Below, piece by piece: positions 35,816 through 45,397 of a DNA stretch of 64,000 nucleotides. The DNA is taken from positions 124,001 through 188,000 of the forward strand of contig JAUNUP010000002.1 in NCBI GenBank assembly GCA_030538115.1, given 5' to 3'. The position numbers were made by a program, and so were the translations under genes. How positions within the stretch are numbered: the stretch's first letter is position 1; each line of letters begins with the position of its first letter. The notes under the pieces were generated by a model. The model was not told the origin of the DNA. It saw only the letters and a list, made by a program, of their open reading frames with translations, and ran no database searches. Source of the stretch: Dermatophilus congolensis (lineage in GTDB: Bacteria > Actinomycetota > Actinomycetes > Actinomycetales > Dermatophilaceae).

Positions 35816-35854
35816 ATGGGGCGTGGACCTCTGGCGTGTCGCTGAGCCGCGCCT

Positions 35855-35860
35855 CATCAT
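35855..35860 (+). promoter_or_regulatory. -10-like hexamer CATCAT, leaderless-type promoter of the VOC gene
   Basis: CATCAT with seven bases to ATG 35868. It supports choosing that start over ATG 35823. Confidence 0.4.
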
Positions 35861-35867
35861 TGGCTGC

Positions 35868-36686
35868 ATGAGCACTGCACCACGCATCGTCGAAGGCGGC
35901 CCCATCTGGATCGACCTGTCGACGCCCGACATCGACGCGGCGATCGCGTTCTACCGAGAGATGTTCGGCTGGGAGGTCGTGGATCCAGGGCCGGAGTACG
36001 GCGGCTTCCACATGATCGTCGCCGACGGAAAGACGATCGGCGGCATGATGAGTTCGCTCATGGGCCCCGAAGGCCCCACCGATGAGCCCCAGAACCCCCC
36101 GTGGTGGAGCGTCTACCTGCACACGTCCGACATCGACTCGACCGTGGCCCGCTCGGAGGCGGCCGGAGGTTCGCTCCTCATACCGACAATGGACGTCGGC
36201 ACGCTCGGCAAGATGGCTGTGGTCAGTGACTCGGCCGGCGCGATGATCGGGCTGTGGCAGGGCATCGACTTTCCCGGTATGCAGGCGGTGGCAGGGCCTG
36301 GGCTGGCGTGCTGGTTCGAGTGCATGACGACCGATTTCGAGGCGGCCCTGCCGTTCTACCGCGACGTGCTCGGCTGGGACATCCACTGGATGCACGAGGA
36401 CGACAGCGATCCCGCACAGCCCCCGGCTGACGGAGGCTTCCGGTATGTCACACACGGCGACCAGCAGACCGGTGTCGCCGGCCTGTGCGACGCGAGCGCG
36501 TGGCTGCCCGAGGGCGTTCCGTCGTACTGGCGGGTCTACCTCGGCACCACCGACACGGATGCAGCACTGGAGAAGCTGACATCCCTGGGCGGGCAGGTAA
36601 TCGACGGCCCCATGGACTCCCCCTTCGGGCGCCTCGCCACGGTCGCGGACCCGCAGGGAGCCCAGTTCCAGATCATCACCTCGTGA
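35868..36686 (+). CDS. Two-domain VOC (glyoxalase/bleomycin resistance-like) protein
   Basis: A 272-residue protein with two vicinal-oxygen-chelate domains: residues about 10-135 (PIWIDLSTPDIDAAIAFYREMFGW ...) and about 145-270 (LACWFECMTTDFEAALPFYRDVLGW ...). Each repeats the DxxxAxxFYxxxxGW signature. Such tandem VOC proteins include hydroxylases of polyketides and resistance proteins, but most are uncharacterised. I chose ATG 35868 rather than 35823; the extra 15 residues would overlap the promoter. A perfect terminator hairpin follows. Confidence 0.88.
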   Translation: MSTAPRIVEGGPIWIDLSTPDIDAAIAFYREMFGWEVVDPGPEYGGFHMIVADGKTIGGMMSSLMGPEGPTDEPQNPPWWSVYLHTSDIDSTVARSEAAGGSLLIPTMDVGTLGKMAVVSDSAGAMIGLWQGIDFPGMQAVAGPGLACWFECMTTDFEAALPFYRDVLGWDIHWMHEDDSDPAQPPADGGFRYVTHGDQQTGVAGLCDASAWLPEGVPSYWRVYLGTTDTDAALEKLTSLGGQVIDGPMDSPFGRLATVADPQGAQFQIITS

Positions 36687-36693
36687 ACGGTTC

Positions 36694-36724
36694 GGCTCAC
36701 GCGGACGAAGAATCCGCGTGAGCC
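36694..36724. terminator. Perfect 12-bp hairpin between convergent genes
   Basis: GGCTCACGCGGA (36694-36705), loop CGAAGAA, then its exact complement (36713-36724). It begins eight bases past the VOC gene stop and 30 bases from the aldo/keto reductase stop, so it is probably bidirectional. Confidence 0.8.
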
Positions 36725-36754
36725 ACCGGCGCCGGCCGCGTCACAACAGCCCCG

Positions 36755-37696
36755 TCAGGCGAAGGCTTCGCTCGATTCGTCGAGTGAGGCGACTTCAGCC
36801 TGTGTCAGGTCGAGGCTTGCTGCTGCCATGAGTGCCGGGAGCTGGTCGGGGCGGGAAACCGACGCAATGGGAGCCGTGATGCCCTTGGCGAGCAGCCACG
36901 CGAGCGCGACCGTCGCCATGTCGACTCCGCGGGCGCCGGCAATCTCGTCGAGGGCGTCGACCACGCGCAGGCCCTCGGGCGAGAGGTAGTTCTTCGCCGC
37001 TCCCCCGCGGATCGACTGGGCCAGGTCGGCCTCGCTGCGGTACTTGCCGGTGAGAAAGCCGGAGGCGAGGGAATAGTACGGGAAGACGGCGAGCTCGTAT
37101 TCGCGCACGATCGGGGCGAGTTCGCGCTCGTAGTGGGCGCGTTCGACGAGGTTGTACTGCGGCTGGATGGCCGCCGGCATCGTCGCGTCGAGGCGCGCGG
37201 CCGTCTGGAGCCACTCGCGCAGGCGCACGGGCGTGTAGTTCGACAAGCCGATCGCCTTGACGTCGCCCTCCTGCACGAGCGAGTCGAAGGTGCGCACCTG
37301 GTCTTCGATGTCGACGTCGGGGTCGTCGTGGTGCGCGTAGTACAGGTCGATGTAGTCGGTGCCGAGCCGGCTCAGAGAGTTCTCAAGCGACTCCACGACG
37401 TTGTCGTGGGCGAGACCCGTGAACTCGTTCAGGGCTCCGACTTTCGTGGCGATGACGAGGTCGTCGCGGTTGCCCGCCAGCGCCATCCACTGGCCGATGA
37501 CCCGCTCCGACTCGCCGCCCTCAAGCCCGGGCGCCCATTGGGAGTACATGTCGGCGGTGTCGATGAAATTACCGCCGCTCGCGGCGAACGCGTCGAGGAC
37601 CGCGAACGAGGTCTCGGTGTCGCTGGTCCACCCGAACGGGTTACCGCCGAGGTTGAGCGGAAAGATGTCGCGGTCGATGCCGGTGATACGTGCCAT
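36755..37696 (-). CDS. Aldo/keto reductase
   Basis: A 313-residue NADPH-dependent TIM-barrel reductase. The catalytic tetrad can be read: Asp/Tyr in FIDTADMYSQW (about residues 40-50), Lys in VIATKVG, and His in DLYYAHHDD (about 119). YNLVER and the C-terminal cofactor loop (GITAPIASVSRPDQL) are also present. It resembles the YajO/YdhF-like general aldehyde/ketone reductase branch; the substrate is unknown. Its ATG follows TAGGTT by six bases. It lies 18 bases from the proS stop on the same strand but has its own promoter-like box. Confidence 0.9.
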   Translation of the reverse strand: MARITGIDRDIFPLNLGGNPFGWTSDTETSFAVLDAFAASGGNFIDTADMYSQWAPGLEGGESERVIGQWMALAGNRDDLVIATKVGALNEFTGLAHDNVVESLENSLSRLGTDYIDLYYAHHDDPDVDIEDQVRTFDSLVQEGDVKAIGLSNYTPVRLREWLQTAARLDATMPAAIQPQYNLVERAHYERELAPIVREYELAVFPYYSLASGFLTGKYRSEADLAQSIRGGAAKNYLSPEGLRVVDALDEIAGARGVDMATVALAWLLAKGITAPIASVSRPDQLPALMAAASLDLTQAEVASLDESSEAFA

Positions 37697-37702
37697 GCCT
37701 CG

Positions 37703-37708
37703 AACCTA
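37703..37708 (-). promoter_or_regulatory. -10 hexamer TAGGTT, leaderless-type promoter of the aldo/keto reductase
   Basis: TANNNT box six bases before ATG 37696, in the narrow gap after the proS stop. Confidence 0.45.
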
Positions 37709-37713
37709 CCGGG

Positions 37714-39513
37714 CTAGTCGGCGACCTCCGCACTCACCTCGGCGACCACGTCGGCCAGTGGCACCTCGCGGCGCGCACCCGAGCGGCGGTCCTTGATCTC
37801 CACCACGGGCGGGTCGGCCGTGAGGCCCTTGCCGACGACGACGATCGTCGGCACACCGACCAGTTCGGCGTCCTTGAACTTCACGCCCGGGCTCACCTTG
37901 GGTCGGTCGTCGTAGAGCACGTCGAGGCCCGCCGCCGCGAGGTCGGAGGCGATGCCGTCGGCAGCCTCGAAGACCGCCGCGTCCTTGCCGGTGGCGACGA
38001 TGTGCACGTCCATCGGTGCGACGTGGCGGGGCCAGACGAGCCCGAACTCGTCGACGTTCGCCTCCGCGAGGGCGGCCACGGCGCGGCTCACGCCGATGCC
38101 GTACGAGCCCATCGTCACGGTGACGAGCTTGCCGTTCTCGTCGAGCACCTTGAGCCCGAGGGCCTCCGCGTACTTGCGGCCGAGCTGGAAGATGTGGCCC
38201 ATCTCGATGCCGCGCGCGGAGCGGAGCGGGCCGGCACCGTCGGGGCTCGGGTCGCCGTCGCGCACCTCGCCGGCCTGAATGATGCCGTCGTAGGCGAAGT
38301 CACGCCCGACCACGAGGTTGATGACGTGCACACCGGGCTTGTTCGCGCCGGTCGCCCAGGCCGATCCGTCGGCGACGCTCGGGTCGAGCAGGTACGGGAT
38401 GCGCAGCGGGTCGTCGTCGTCGAGACCGGTGTTCGAGCCGAGCGCGGTCGGGCCGATGTAGCCCTTCACCAGCGCGGGCCATTTCGCGAAGTCGGTCTCG
38501 GCGAAGTCTTCGATCTCCGCGGGCGAGACCTGCGCCTCGAGCCGCTTCATGTCGACCTGACGGTCGCCGGGCAGGCCGATGACCAGCGGAGACCGACGCC
38601 CGTCGGGGTGCGCCAGCATGACGACGACGTTCTTGAGCGTGTCGGCGGCGACCCAGTCGCGTCCGTCGTGGCGGGGGTGCTGCTCGTTGAGCACGGCCAC
38701 GAGGGTCTCGATCGTGGGGGTGTCGGGGGTGTCGACCTCCTTGGCCGCCGGGGTCTCGAGCACCACCGAATCCGGTACAGCCGTCGCGCGCGGCACCTGC
38801 ACGGCCTCCACGTTCGCCGCGTACCCGCTCGCGTCACAGGTGACGTACGTGTCTTCACCGTTCTCGCTCGTCGCCAGGAATTCTTCGGAGGCCGAACCAC
38901 CCATCGCCCCGGAGGTCGCCTTCACGATGACGTACGCGAACCCGAGCCGGTCGAAGATGCGGATGTAGGCCTCACGGTGCCGCTGGTAGGCGGCGTCCAG
39001 CCCGGCGTCGTCGACGTCGAAGCTGTACGAGTCCTTCATGATGAACTCGCGGCCGCGCAGCAGACCGGCGCGCGGGCGGGCCTCGTCGCGGTATTTCGTC
39101 TGGATCTGGTACAGCGAGATCGGCAGGTCCTTGTACGAGCTGTACAGGTCTTTGACCGCGAGTGTGAACATCTCCTCGTGCGTCGGGCCGAGCAGCATGT
39201 CGACCCCGCGCCGGTCCTTGAGGCGGAACAGGTTGTCGCCGTAGTCGGTCCAGCGGCCCGTCGCCTCGTAAGGCTCGCGCGGCAGCAGCGCCGGGAAACT
39301 CAACTCCTGCGAGATCTTGTCCATCTCCTCGCGCACGATCGCCTCGACCTTGCGCAGCACCTTCAGCCCCAACGGCAGCCAGGAGTACACACCCGGCGCG
39401 GCCCGGCGGATGTACCCGGCGCGCACAAGGAGGCGGTGGCCCGGGAGTTCGGCGTCAGCCGGGTCCTCACGCAGGGTCCGCAGGAACAGGGCCGACATAC
39501 GAACAACGCTCAC
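37714..39513 (-). CDS. proS: Prolyl-tRNA synthetase (bacterial type, with editing insert)
   Basis: A 599-residue class II synthetase. The N-terminal [33 protein letters not shown] is diagnostic. Motif 2 ([28 protein letters not shown], near residue 150) and motif 3 ([16 protein letters not shown], near 445) are intact. About 170 residues between them form the INS domain that deacylates Ala-tRNA(Pro). I set the start at GTG 39513 (SD GTGAGG), since homologues begin a few residues before RMS; the open frame begins 14 codons further upstream. Confidence 0.96.
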   Translation of the reverse strand: MSVVRMSALFLRTLREDPADAELPGHRLLVRAGYIRRAAPGVYSWLPLGLKVLRKVEAIVREEMDKISQELSFPALLPREPYEATGRWTDYGDNLFRLKDRRGVDMLLGPTHEEMFTLAVKDLYSSYKDLPISLYQIQTKYRDEARPRAGLLRGREFIMKDSYSFDVDDAGLDAAYQRHREAYIRIFDRLGFAYVIVKATSGAMGGSASEEFLATSENGEDTYVTCDASGYAANVEAVQVPRATAVPDSVVLETPAAKEVDTPDTPTIETLVAVLNEQHPRHDGRDWVAADTLKNVVVMLAHPDGRRSPLVIGLPGDRQVDMKRLEAQVSPAEIEDFAETDFAKWPALVKGYIGPTALGSNTGLDDDDPLRIPYLLDPSVADGSAWATGANKPGVHVINLVVGRDFAYDGIIQAGEVRDGDPSPDGAGPLRSARGIEMGHIFQLGRKYAEALGLKVLDENGKLVTVTMGSYGIGVSRAVAALAEANVDEFGLVWPRHVAPMDVHIVATGKDAAVFEAADGIASDLAAAGLDVLYDDRPKVSPGVKFKDAELVGVPTIVVVGKGLTADPPVVEIKDRRSGARREVPLADVVAEVSAEVAD

Positions 39514-39627
39514 GGGGGCGACCTCACTGCTGGTCGTGACTGGGATCGCCCCCAAGCTTAGGCCGCGCGCCGTCCACCTCCCGCATCGGCGCCGGAGCAG
39601 CTGCGACAGTAGCCTCGATAGCAGCCG

Positions 39628-40476
39628 TCAGATCAAGACGGTCATGAACTCCCCCACCGTCGTCATGCCCACCCGCTCGTAGGTGGCGACGGCGGCTTCG
39701 TTGAAGTCGTTGACGTAGAGCGACACGACCGGCGCCACGTACGCGCGGGCGTATTCGATGACAGCCGCCATCGCGGGCACCGCGATACCTCGGCCGCGGT
39801 GCGAGGGCGCCACCCACACTCCCTGCACCTGACACGCGCCCAGACCGACGGAGCCGAACTCCGCCTTGAAGATGACGTGCCCGTTCTCGGTGATCACCAG
39901 CACGTGCTCGCGTTCGAGCAGCGCCCACGTCGCGTTGCGGTACGACACGCGCCCCGACGATTCGTTGTACGGCGGATACCCGATCTCCTCGGTGAACATC
40001 GCGATCGACGCCGGCAGCACCGCCTCGATCTCGCGCACGGAGGCGGGCCGCACCCGCGGGTCCGACGTCACCGGCAGCGGCACGTCGGGGCCGATCGCCA
40101 TGAGCAACTGGTGCGGCCGCACCTCTATCGGGGGCCGCCAGTACGCGCGCAGCCCGCTCCACAGGAGCGCGACCTGCTCCGCCGGCCCGAACACCGAGGA
40201 GAAACGCGACTGGTGGCGCCGCACGCGCGACGCGAACGCCTCCGCCGATCCGGGCGTGCCGGTGGTCGGCACCACGTTCGCCGAGGTCCAGCAGACCGCT
40301 TCGATCCGGCCGTCCGGGGCGTAGGCGAAGGCTTGGTTGCGGTTGCGATCGAGGTCGGTTTCGACGATCCGCGCCGCCACGTACACGTTCGCCACCGGGT
40401 CGGCGGCACACATCGCCAGCGCCTCGTCCACGTCGCCGCGCGACAGAGGCCTCACCTCGCGCGACGACCACAACAT
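39628..40476 (-). CDS. GNAT family N-acetyltransferase with N-terminal DUF4081 domain
   Basis: A 282-residue protein. The N-terminal half (VRPLSRGDVDEALAMCAADPVANVYVAARI) is the DUF4081 region common to a conserved actinobacterial GNAT located by proS/ispG. The C-terminal GNAT domain has the acetyl-CoA loop VWVAPSHRGRGIAVPAM near 212-228 and a final SLYVNDFNEAAVATYERVGM. The acetyl acceptor is unknown. ATG 40476 is preceded by CACAAT with seven bases between; ATG 40485 (three codons earlier) overlaps that box. Confidence 0.85.
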   Translation of the reverse strand: MLWSSREVRPLSRGDVDEALAMCAADPVANVYVAARIVETDLDRNRNQAFAYAPDGRIEAVCWTSANVVPTTGTPGSAEAFASRVRRHQSRFSSVFGPAEQVALLWSGLRAYWRPPIEVRPHQLLMAIGPDVPLPVTSDPRVRPASVREIEAVLPASIAMFTEEIGYPPYNESSGRVSYRNATWALLEREHVLVITENGHVIFKAEFGSVGLGACQVQGVWVAPSHRGRGIAVPAMAAVIEYARAYVAPVVSLYVNDFNEAAVATYERVGMTTVGEFMTVLI

Positions 40477-40483
40477 GTCACGC

Positions 40484-40489
40484 ATTGTG
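40484..40489 (-). promoter_or_regulatory. -10-like hexamer CACAAT before the GNAT gene
   Basis: CACAAT with a seven-base gap to ATG 40476. It lies just past the end of the TauE-like gene on the same strand, so read-through is also possible. Confidence 0.3.
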
Positions 40490-40491
40490 CC

Positions 40492-41280
40492 TCACAGCAG
40501 GTCGCGCGCCAGGTCGTATCCGATGCGAACGATGAATCCGCCGACCACGAGCATGAAAACGACCCGCACGAACGTCGAGCCGCGAGCCATCGCCGTGCGG
40601 GCGCCGAGGTAGCCGCCCGCCATGTTTGCCGCCGCCATCGCCAGGCCGAGGCTCCACAGCACGGCCCCCTGGGGCACGAACACGACCAGCGCGGCGAGGT
40701 TGGTGGCGGCGTTCGCGATCTTGGCCTTCGCGCTGGCGCCGAGAAAGGCGTAGCCGCCGAGCCCGACGAGCGCGAAGACGAAGAACGAACCAGTGCCCGG
40801 GCCAAGTGCGCCGTCGTAGAAGCCGATGGTCACACCGATGAGGGTCACCAGAACCGTGAGGCGCCGCCCCTCGTACCGCACTGCGGCGTACCTGCCCATG
40901 TCGGGGCGCAGCAACGTGTAGGCGCCCACGAGAACGAGCGCGACCAACACGATCGGGTTGAACGCCTCCTTGGGTATCCGGCTCGCGACGAACGCTCCCG
41001 CGGCCGACCCGGTGAAGGCCGCCAGGGCCAGCGGAATCGCGGTCTTCCGGTCGACCCCGATGCGCCGCACGTAGGTGATCGCGCTGGTCGTGGTGCCGAA
41101 AATCGACGAGAACTTGTTCGTCGCCAGAATCTGGATCGGGGCTGCTCCCGGCAGGGCGACGAGCAGCGCAGGCAACTGGATGAGACCACCTCCGCCCACG
41201 ACAGCGTCGATCCATCCCGCGAAAAAGGCGGCGCCGATGAGAAACGCGACCGTCTCGGTCGTGATGTCGAGCAAAGCCAT
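40492..41280 (-). CDS. TauE/SafE family membrane permease (sulfite/anion exporter-like)
   Basis: A 262-residue protein with about eight hydrophobic segments and the two TauE/SafE repeats: the first around GWIDAVVGGGGLIQLPALL (about residues 23-41), the second around GFYDGALGPGTGSFFVFALV (about 148-167). The family exports or imports small organosulfur anions and carboxylates; the substrate here is unknown. ATG 41280 is chosen for its SD GGAGAGGGG. Confidence 0.88.
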   Translation of the reverse strand: MALLDITTETVAFLIGAAFFAGWIDAVVGGGGLIQLPALLVALPGAAPIQILATNKFSSIFGTTTSAITYVRRIGVDRKTAIPLALAAFTGSAAGAFVASRIPKEAFNPIVLVALVLVGAYTLLRPDMGRYAAVRYEGRRLTVLVTLIGVTIGFYDGALGPGTGSFFVFALVGLGGYAFLGASAKAKIANAATNLAALVVFVPQGAVLWSLGLAMAAANMAGGYLGARTAMARGSTFVRVVFMLVVGGFIVRIGYDLARDLL

Positions 41281-41314
41281 CCCCTCTCCACCCATCCACG
41301 CGACCAGACGCGAA

Positions 41315-41345
41315 CGGGCCCTGGTGCAGTGTGCACCAGGGCCCG
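41315..41345 (-). terminator. Perfect 14-bp hairpin after glgP
   Basis: CGGGCCCTGGTGCA (41315-41328), loop GTG, exact complement (41332-41345). It lies 41 bases past the glgP stop, separating it from the TauE-like gene. Confidence 0.85.
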
Positions 41346-41385
41346 CCCCGTACGTCGCTTCAGCTCACGACGCCGGTGAATCGAC

Positions 41386-43977
41386 TCAACCGATCGGCGT
41401 GTGCCAGATGCGGTCGATGTAGTCGTGCATCGACCGGTCGGAGGAGAAGAAGCCGCAGCGTGCGACGTTGAGGATCGCCGACTTGGTCCACGAGTCCACG
41501 TCCGCGTACTTCGCGTCGACCTTCGCCTGCGTGTCGATGTACGACTCGTAGTCGGCCAGCGCCATGAAGCGGTCGTTGTAGAGCAGGTCGTCGATCACGC
41601 GGCCCGCGCGGCCACGGTCGCCGCCGGTGAAGTGGCCGGAGGCGAGCAGGTCGATCGCGCCCCGCAGCTTCGGGTTCTCCTCGTAGAACTTGCTCGGCAC
41701 GTAGCCCTGGCGGCCCAACTCGGCCACCTCGGGCTCAAGCATGCCGAAGAGGAAGAAGTTGTCGTCGCCCACGAGCTGACGGATCTCGACGTTCGCGCCG
41801 TCGTCGGTGCCGATGGTCAGCGCACCGTTGAGGGCGAACTTCATGTTGCCCGTGCCCGACGCCTCCTTGCCCGCGAGCGAGATCTGCTCCGACAGGTCGG
41901 CGGCCGGGATGAGCTTCTCGGCCAGCGTCACGTTGTAGTTGGCCGGGAACGCGACGCGCATGTACTGGTTCACGTGCGTGTCGGCGTTGACCGTGGCGGC
42001 AACTGCGTTGATGAGCGCGATCGTCTCCTTGGCCATGAAGTAGCCCGGAGCGGCCTTGGCGCCGAAGACGAACGTGCGAGGCACGATGTCCTTCGGGTCG
42101 ACACCACCCGTGATGATCGAGTTGTACATCGTCACGATGTGCAGCAGCTTCAGCGACTGACGCTTGTACTCGTGCAGACGCTTGACCATCACGTCGAGCA
42201 TGTGGCCCTCGGGCAGCTCGATACCGTCACGCGCGACGAGCAGTTCGCGCAGACGAACCTTGTTCTTCTCCTTGGCGGCACGGAACTTCTCGCGGAACTC
42301 CTCGTCCTCCGCGTACGCCTCGAGGCCGGCGAGACGCTCGAGGTTCGTCACCCAGCCGACACCGATCGTGTCGGTGATGAGGTCGGAGAGCGAGGGGTTC
42401 GACAGCTTGATGAACCGGCGCGGCGTGATGCCGTTGGTGACGTTGGTGAACTTCTCGGGCCACATCTCCGAGAAGTCGGGCAGCACCTTGTCGCGCAGCA
42501 GCTGGCTGTGCAGCGCGGCCACACCGTTGACCTTGACGCCGACGACCGTGGCCAGGTTGGCCATGCGCACCGCACGCTCGGGGTGGTCCTGCACGATCGA
42601 CATGCGGCGGACCCGCAGCTCGTCGCCGGGGAACTGCTCGCGCACCTGCGCGAGGAACTCCTCGTTGATGCGGTAGATGATCTCCATGTGGCGCGGCAGG
42701 AGGCGACCGAGAAGGTCGATCGGCCAGACCTCGAGTGCCTCGGGCAGCAGCGTGTGGCATGTGTACGCGAAGCAGCGGCTCGTGATGTCCCAGGCCTCGT
42801 CCCACTCCAGGCCGCGCTCGTCGATGAGCAGACGCATCAGCTCGGGGATCGCGATGACCGGGTGGGTGTCGTTGAGCTGGAAGATGATGCGGTCGGGCAG
42901 GTCGCGCACGTCGAAGTCGGGCGCCATCGTCTCGTTGAGGAAGTCCTTCAGCGAGCACGCCACGAAGAAGTACTGCTGCTGCAGGCGCAACTCACGACCC
43001 TGCGGCGTCGAGTCTTCGGGGTAGAGCACCTTGGTGATGTTCTCGGCGAACGTCTGGGCGCGCACGGCCTCGACGTAGTCACCGGAGTTGAACGTCGCGA
43101 GGTCGAACTCCTTGGTGGCCTGCGAGCTCCACAGACGCAGCGTGTTGACCACGCCGTTCTGGTAGCCGGGCACCATGTAGTGGTTCGGGATGCCGAGCAC
43201 GTTCCACGCCGGAACCCACTTGGTGCGCTCGCGGCCCTTCTCGTCGGTGTACGTCTCCGTGTGGCCACCGAAGTCGACCTGCACGGCGCGGTCGGGGTGC
43301 GGGAACTCCCACGGGCCACCCAGCTGCAGCCACGCGTCGGGGGCCTCGACCTGGCGACCGTCGACGAAGGTCTGCTTGAAGATGCCGTACTCGTACCGGA
43401 TGCCGTAACCGATGCACGAGACATCCATGGTGGCCAGCGAGTCGATGAAGCAGGCGGCCAGGCGACCGAGGCCACCGTTACCGAGGCCGGGCTCGACCTC
43501 CTGCGCACGCAGCGTCGCGAGGTCGATGCCGCACTGCTTGAGGCCCTCCTCGACGATGTTGCCCATGTCGGTCGCGAGCAGCGCGTTGCCGAGCTGACGG
43601 CCGAGCAAATACTCGGCCGAGAGGTAGCCGACCATCTTCTTCTTGGGGTTCTCACGACGGCGGCGCGCGGTCTCGAGCCAACCGGCCATGAGGTAGTGGC
43701 GCACGGTGTTGGCCAGCGCGAGGTACTGGTCGTTCACGGTGGACCGGGAGAGCGCCACACCCTCGCCGTAGTTCAGCTCACGAAGGAACTCGCGCACGAA
43801 CCCCTCGACGGAGTAGCTGGGCGCCTGTACGGGCGCGAGGGCGAGCGGGCTGGTCACCTCTCCCGAGGGGCCCTTCTGCGGACGGCTGAACGACGGGGTC
43901 TCGTCGGGACGGGCATCGCCCTCTTGCGCAGTGGGCTGGGTCTCGGCGGTCAACGTTGTCTCCCCTTCATCTGCCAC
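41386..43977 (-). CDS. glgP: Glycogen/starch/alpha-glucan phosphorylase
   Basis: An 863-residue PLP enzyme releasing glucose 1-phosphate from glycogen or maltodextrin. The PLP lysine is in EASGTGNMKFALNGALTIGT (about residue 711). Other conserved blocks are YLSAEYLLGRQLGNAL near 118, GLGNGGLGRLAACFIDSLATM and IIFQLNDTHP. An N-terminal tail of about 55 polar residues precedes the family start and is probably disordered. The start is GTG 43977. It is a monocistronic-looking gene with a strong terminator, sitting between proS/GNAT and ispG where most relatives have no such gene. Confidence 0.96.
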   Translation of the reverse strand: MADEGETTLTAETQPTAQEGDARPDETPSFSRPQKGPSGEVTSPLALAPVQAPSYSVEGFVREFLRELNYGEGVALSRSTVNDQYLALANTVRHYLMAGWLETARRRRENPKKKMVGYLSAEYLLGRQLGNALLATDMGNIVEEGLKQCGIDLATLRAQEVEPGLGNGGLGRLAACFIDSLATMDVSCIGYGIRYEYGIFKQTFVDGRQVEAPDAWLQLGGPWEFPHPDRAVQVDFGGHTETYTDEKGRERTKWVPAWNVLGIPNHYMVPGYQNGVVNTLRLWSSQATKEFDLATFNSGDYVEAVRAQTFAENITKVLYPEDSTPQGRELRLQQQYFFVACSLKDFLNETMAPDFDVRDLPDRIIFQLNDTHPVIAIPELMRLLIDERGLEWDEAWDITSRCFAYTCHTLLPEALEVWPIDLLGRLLPRHMEIIYRINEEFLAQVREQFPGDELRVRRMSIVQDHPERAVRMANLATVVGVKVNGVAALHSQLLRDKVLPDFSEMWPEKFTNVTNGITPRRFIKLSNPSLSDLITDTIGVGWVTNLERLAGLEAYAEDEEFREKFRAAKEKNKVRLRELLVARDGIELPEGHMLDVMVKRLHEYKRQSLKLLHIVTMYNSIITGGVDPKDIVPRTFVFGAKAAPGYFMAKETIALINAVAATVNADTHVNQYMRVAFPANYNVTLAEKLIPAADLSEQISLAGKEASGTGNMKFALNGALTIGTDDGANVEIRQLVGDDNFFLFGMLEPEVAELGRQGYVPSKFYEENPKLRGAIDLLASGHFTGGDRGRAGRVIDDLLYNDRFMALADYESYIDTQAKVDAKYADVDSWTKSAILNVARCGFFSSDRSMHDYIDRIWHTPIG

Positions 43978-44151
43978 CCGTCTTCATCGAGTGGGAATCG
44001 GTAACTCGTCCGGGCCATTGTCGCCCACCCGCGCGGGCCTGAGGCAGGCGGGTCGCGCACATGCGCAACCCTGTTGACGCGTTCATCGCGCGGTGGCCGC
44101 ACCGTTGCCCGGACGTCACGCCACGGTGCGCAGTGTTCACTGGATCGACGA

Positions 44152-45342
44152 TCAACTCACGGTGACAACGGGGGCGCCGTCGCCTCCGGAGGCCTCTTCG
44201 CCCGTCTCTTCACCCATCTCGTCGGCGAGGCGCATCGCCTCTTCGATCAAGGTCTCGACGATCTGGCTCTCGGGCACCGTCTTGATGACCTCGCCCTTGA
44301 CGAAGATCTGGCCCTTGCCGTTGCCGGAGGCGACCCCGAGGTCGGCTTCACGGGCCTCGCCCGGGCCGTTGACGACACAGCCCATCACGGCCACGCGCAG
44401 CGGCACGGTCATGCCCTCGAGCCCGGCCGTGACCTCTTCGGCCAGCTTGTACACGTCGACCTGGGCACGCCCGCAGCTCGGGCACGAGACGATCTCTAGC
44501 TTGCGCGGCTTGAGGCCGAGGCTCTGCAGAATCTGGATGCCGACCTTCACCTCCTCGACCGGAGGCGCCGACAGCGACACTCGGATCGTGTCACCGATGC
44601 CTCGGCTCAACAGGGCGCCGAAGGCCACCGAGCTCTTGATCGTGCCCTGGAACGCCGGGCCCGCCTCGGTGACACCGAGGTGCAGAGGCCAGTCGCCGCG
44701 GGCCGCGAGCATCTCGTAGGCCTTGATCATCACGACCGGGTCGTTGTGCTTGACCGAGATCTTGAAGTCGTGGAAGCCGTGCTCCTCGAAGAGGCTCGCC
44801 TCCCACACCGCGGACTCGACGAGCGCCTCCGGAGTCGGAGCGCCGTACTTCTCGTAGAGCCGCTTGTCGAGGCTGCCAGCGTTGACGCCAATACGGATCG
44901 ACGTGCCTCGGTCGGCGGCTGCACGCGCGATCTCTTTGACCTGGTCGTCGAACTTGCGGATGTTTCCCGGATTCACGCGCACGGCGGCGCAGCCGGCGTC
45001 GATGGCCGCGAAGACGTACTTCGGCTGAAAGTGGATGTCGGCGATCACCGGGATCTGGCTCTTCGCCGCGATCGCAGGCAGCGCATCGGCGTCGTCCTGG
45101 CTCGGGCAGGCCACCCGCACGATGTCGCAGCCCGCGGCCGTGAGCTCGGCGATCTGCTGCAACGTGGAGTTGATGTCGCTGGTCAGCGTGGTCGTCATGG
45201 ACTGCACGGAGATGGGGGCGTCGCCTCCGACCTCCACACTGCCGACCTTGATTGTGCGGGAGGCACGGCGGGGGCCGAGCAGGGCAGCCGTCGGTTCCGG
45301 GCTGGGGTTGGCGGGAGACGGGATGCCGAGGTTCACGCTCAT
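44152..45342 (-). CDS. ispG: 4-hydroxy-3-methylbut-2-en-1-yl diphosphate synthase (IspG/GcpE)
   Basis: A 396-residue [4Fe-4S] enzyme of the MEP isoprenoid pathway, converting MEcPP to HMBPP. The TIM-barrel half has [18 protein letters not shown]. The cluster cysteines are in SCPSCGR (about 290-296) and [17 protein letters not shown] (about 328-344). It cooperates with dxr, which is nearby. ATG 45342 follows CATACT by six bases with no SD; the open frame runs 88 codons further upstream, but that part is arginine-rich shadow translation. Confidence 0.96.
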   Translation of the reverse strand: MSVNLGIPSPANPSPEPTAALLGPRRASRTIKVGSVEVGGDAPISVQSMTTTLTSDINSTLQQIAELTAAGCDIVRVACPSQDDADALPAIAAKSQIPVIADIHFQPKYVFAAIDAGCAAVRVNPGNIRKFDDQVKEIARAAADRGTSIRIGVNAGSLDKRLYEKYGAPTPEALVESAVWEASLFEEHGFHDFKISVKHNDPVVMIKAYEMLAARGDWPLHLGVTEAGPAFQGTIKSSVAFGALLSRGIGDTIRVSLSAPPVEEVKVGIQILQSLGLKPRKLEIVSCPSCGRAQVDVYKLAEEVTAGLEGMTVPLRVAVMGCVVNGPGEAREADLGVASGNGKGQIFVKGEVIKTVPESQIVETLIEEAMRLADEMGEETGEEASGGDGAPVVTVS

Positions 45343-45348
45343 GGCGCC

Positions 45349-45354
45349 AGTATG
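45349..45354 (-). promoter_or_regulatory. -10-like hexamer CATACT, leaderless-type promoter of ispG
   Basis: CATACT with six bases to ATG 45342. Confidence 0.4.
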
Positions 45355-45397
45355 TCGCACACCGCCGACAGTGTCGGATCGGCGCCGGTCGGGCGAC

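Noticed and set aside
44099-44130. Terminator between ispG and glgP
   Set aside because: CGCACCGT and ACGGTGCG could pair, but over a 16-base loop with only eight pairs; too weak to report as a feature.
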